Positions 63,509 through 64,000 of a DNA stretch of 64,000 nt are shown piece after piece. How positions within the stretch are numbered: the first letter of the stretch is position 1; every line of letters begins with the position of its first letter. Source of the DNA: Gamsiella multidivaricata (lineage: Eukaryota; Mortierellomycota; Mortierellomycetes; Mortierellales; Mortierellaceae); the NCBI RefSeq assembly GCF_025024155.1, contig NW_026251817.1, positions 1 to 64,000 of the forward strand, given 5' to 3'. Both the position numbers and the translations under genes were made by a program. The notes beneath the pieces are model-generated. The model was given only the letters and a program-made list of their open reading frames with translations. It made no database searches and was not told where the DNA came from.

Positions 63509-64000
63509 TTATCCTCCGTTACTCATACCAGTCTTACCCGCCCCGTACACGACCTGAGGACGCATTTTGCTTGTTTTAACAAATAGGATGTCCTGGTTCG
63601 ATATTATCTCACTGTCGGACATCGCCTTCAAAATGTGCTTGCCTTGTAGACGATACCAAGATCCACTGCCACACAAGTACAAGCATGTTGCCTGAAACAT
63701 ATTTGCATTTGGCGCTGGTATCCATGTAGCCGTGTTTATACACCTCGATCCATGGCATTGCAGGGTCTAATTACTCTTTGTTGATGTTTGTATTTTCTCT
63801 GGTTTTTTTTTTATTTTTTTTTTATTTTGGGGTGCATGTGTATGTGCATGTAGGGATGTGGTGGTGCAACAGATCTCTATACGATATACCCACGGTTCAG
63901 TCTGAATGGCGATAGCGCTACAGTTGGGTGACTCGGTAGTTCCCGATGGTGCCACGCCAGGATCTTTCATGTAACAATCGATGTGCTTGCTCCAGAGTTG
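63509..64000 (-). CDS. 3' end of a cysteine-containing protein of unknown function (partial)
   Basis: The last two exons of a gene that enters from beyond the right edge: 64000-63890 (cut by the window) and 63766-63509, joined in phase 0 with donor GTATAT and acceptor AATTAG. They give 122 residues plus stop. The readable protein includes QLWSKHIDCYMKDPGVAPSG, SPNCSAIAIQTEPW, TLQCHGSRC, ATCLYLCGSGSWYRLQG, NQDILFVKTSKMRPQVVYG and ends TGMSNGG. Spaced cysteines (TLQCHGSRC, ATCLYLCGSG) suggest disulfides in a secreted or lumenal protein, but no signal peptide can be seen because the start is missing. I do not recognise the family. Confidence 0.6.

Overview
The window is nuclear DNA of a filamentous fungus, most probably an early-diverging one of the Mortierella type (Mortierellomycotina). 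This placement is inference. It rests on intron-dense genes (up to 11 exons, mostly 60-120 bp introns with GTAAGT/GTATGT donors), mitochondrial genes that many yeasts lack (a complex I 21 kDa-type subunit and alternative oxidase), long Ser/Pro/Gln-rich regulatory proteins, and a decayed ion-channel gene of a kind I associate with Mortierella. I see no transposon, virus, rRNA, tRNA or CRISPR. The CDS models were spliced by hand so that every intron has plausible borders and the reading frame closes across all exons.

Layout. The first 3 kb hold no intact gene, only a channel-like pseudogene (1789-2290). A mitochondrial GatC-like subunit (+) then converges on a CCCH/FG nucleoporin of the Nup42 type (-). 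Three more minus-strand genes follow: a large ankyrin-UBA protein, a CaMKK-type kinase that would activate AMPK/SNF1, and a small putative secreted protein. From 18 to 33 kb come a 1797-residue disordered protein (+), an Adp1-like ABCG transporter with a cysteine-rich ectodomain (-), a proline-rich coiled-coil protein (+) and a complex I subunit (+).

From 33 to 47 kb come an ABCC (MRP-type) transporter (-), a tail-anchored VAP/Scs2 protein (-), a WASP/Las17 actin nucleation promoter (+) and alternative oxidase (+). From 47 to 64 kb come a Tcp11/Sok1 protein (-), a serine-rich protein with a compact C-terminal motif (-), an acidic protein with DDDDYW motifs (+), a Tgl2-like lipase (-), an Msn2/4-type zinc-finger factor (-) and the 3' end of a cysteine-containing protein that runs off the right edge (-).

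The genes do not form one pathway or an obvious cluster. Several would act in nutrient and stress signalling (CaMKK kinase, Tcp11/Sok1, Msn2/4-like factor, alternative oxidase), but their proximity proves nothing. I found no convincing undescribed multi-gene system. The most notable points are the run of short symmetric phase-1 exons coding the ABCG ectodomain, a 33-nt poly-G tract before the alternative oxidase gene and similar tracts elsewhere, two long inserts around the kinase activation segment, a GC-AG intron, and the ion-channel relic.
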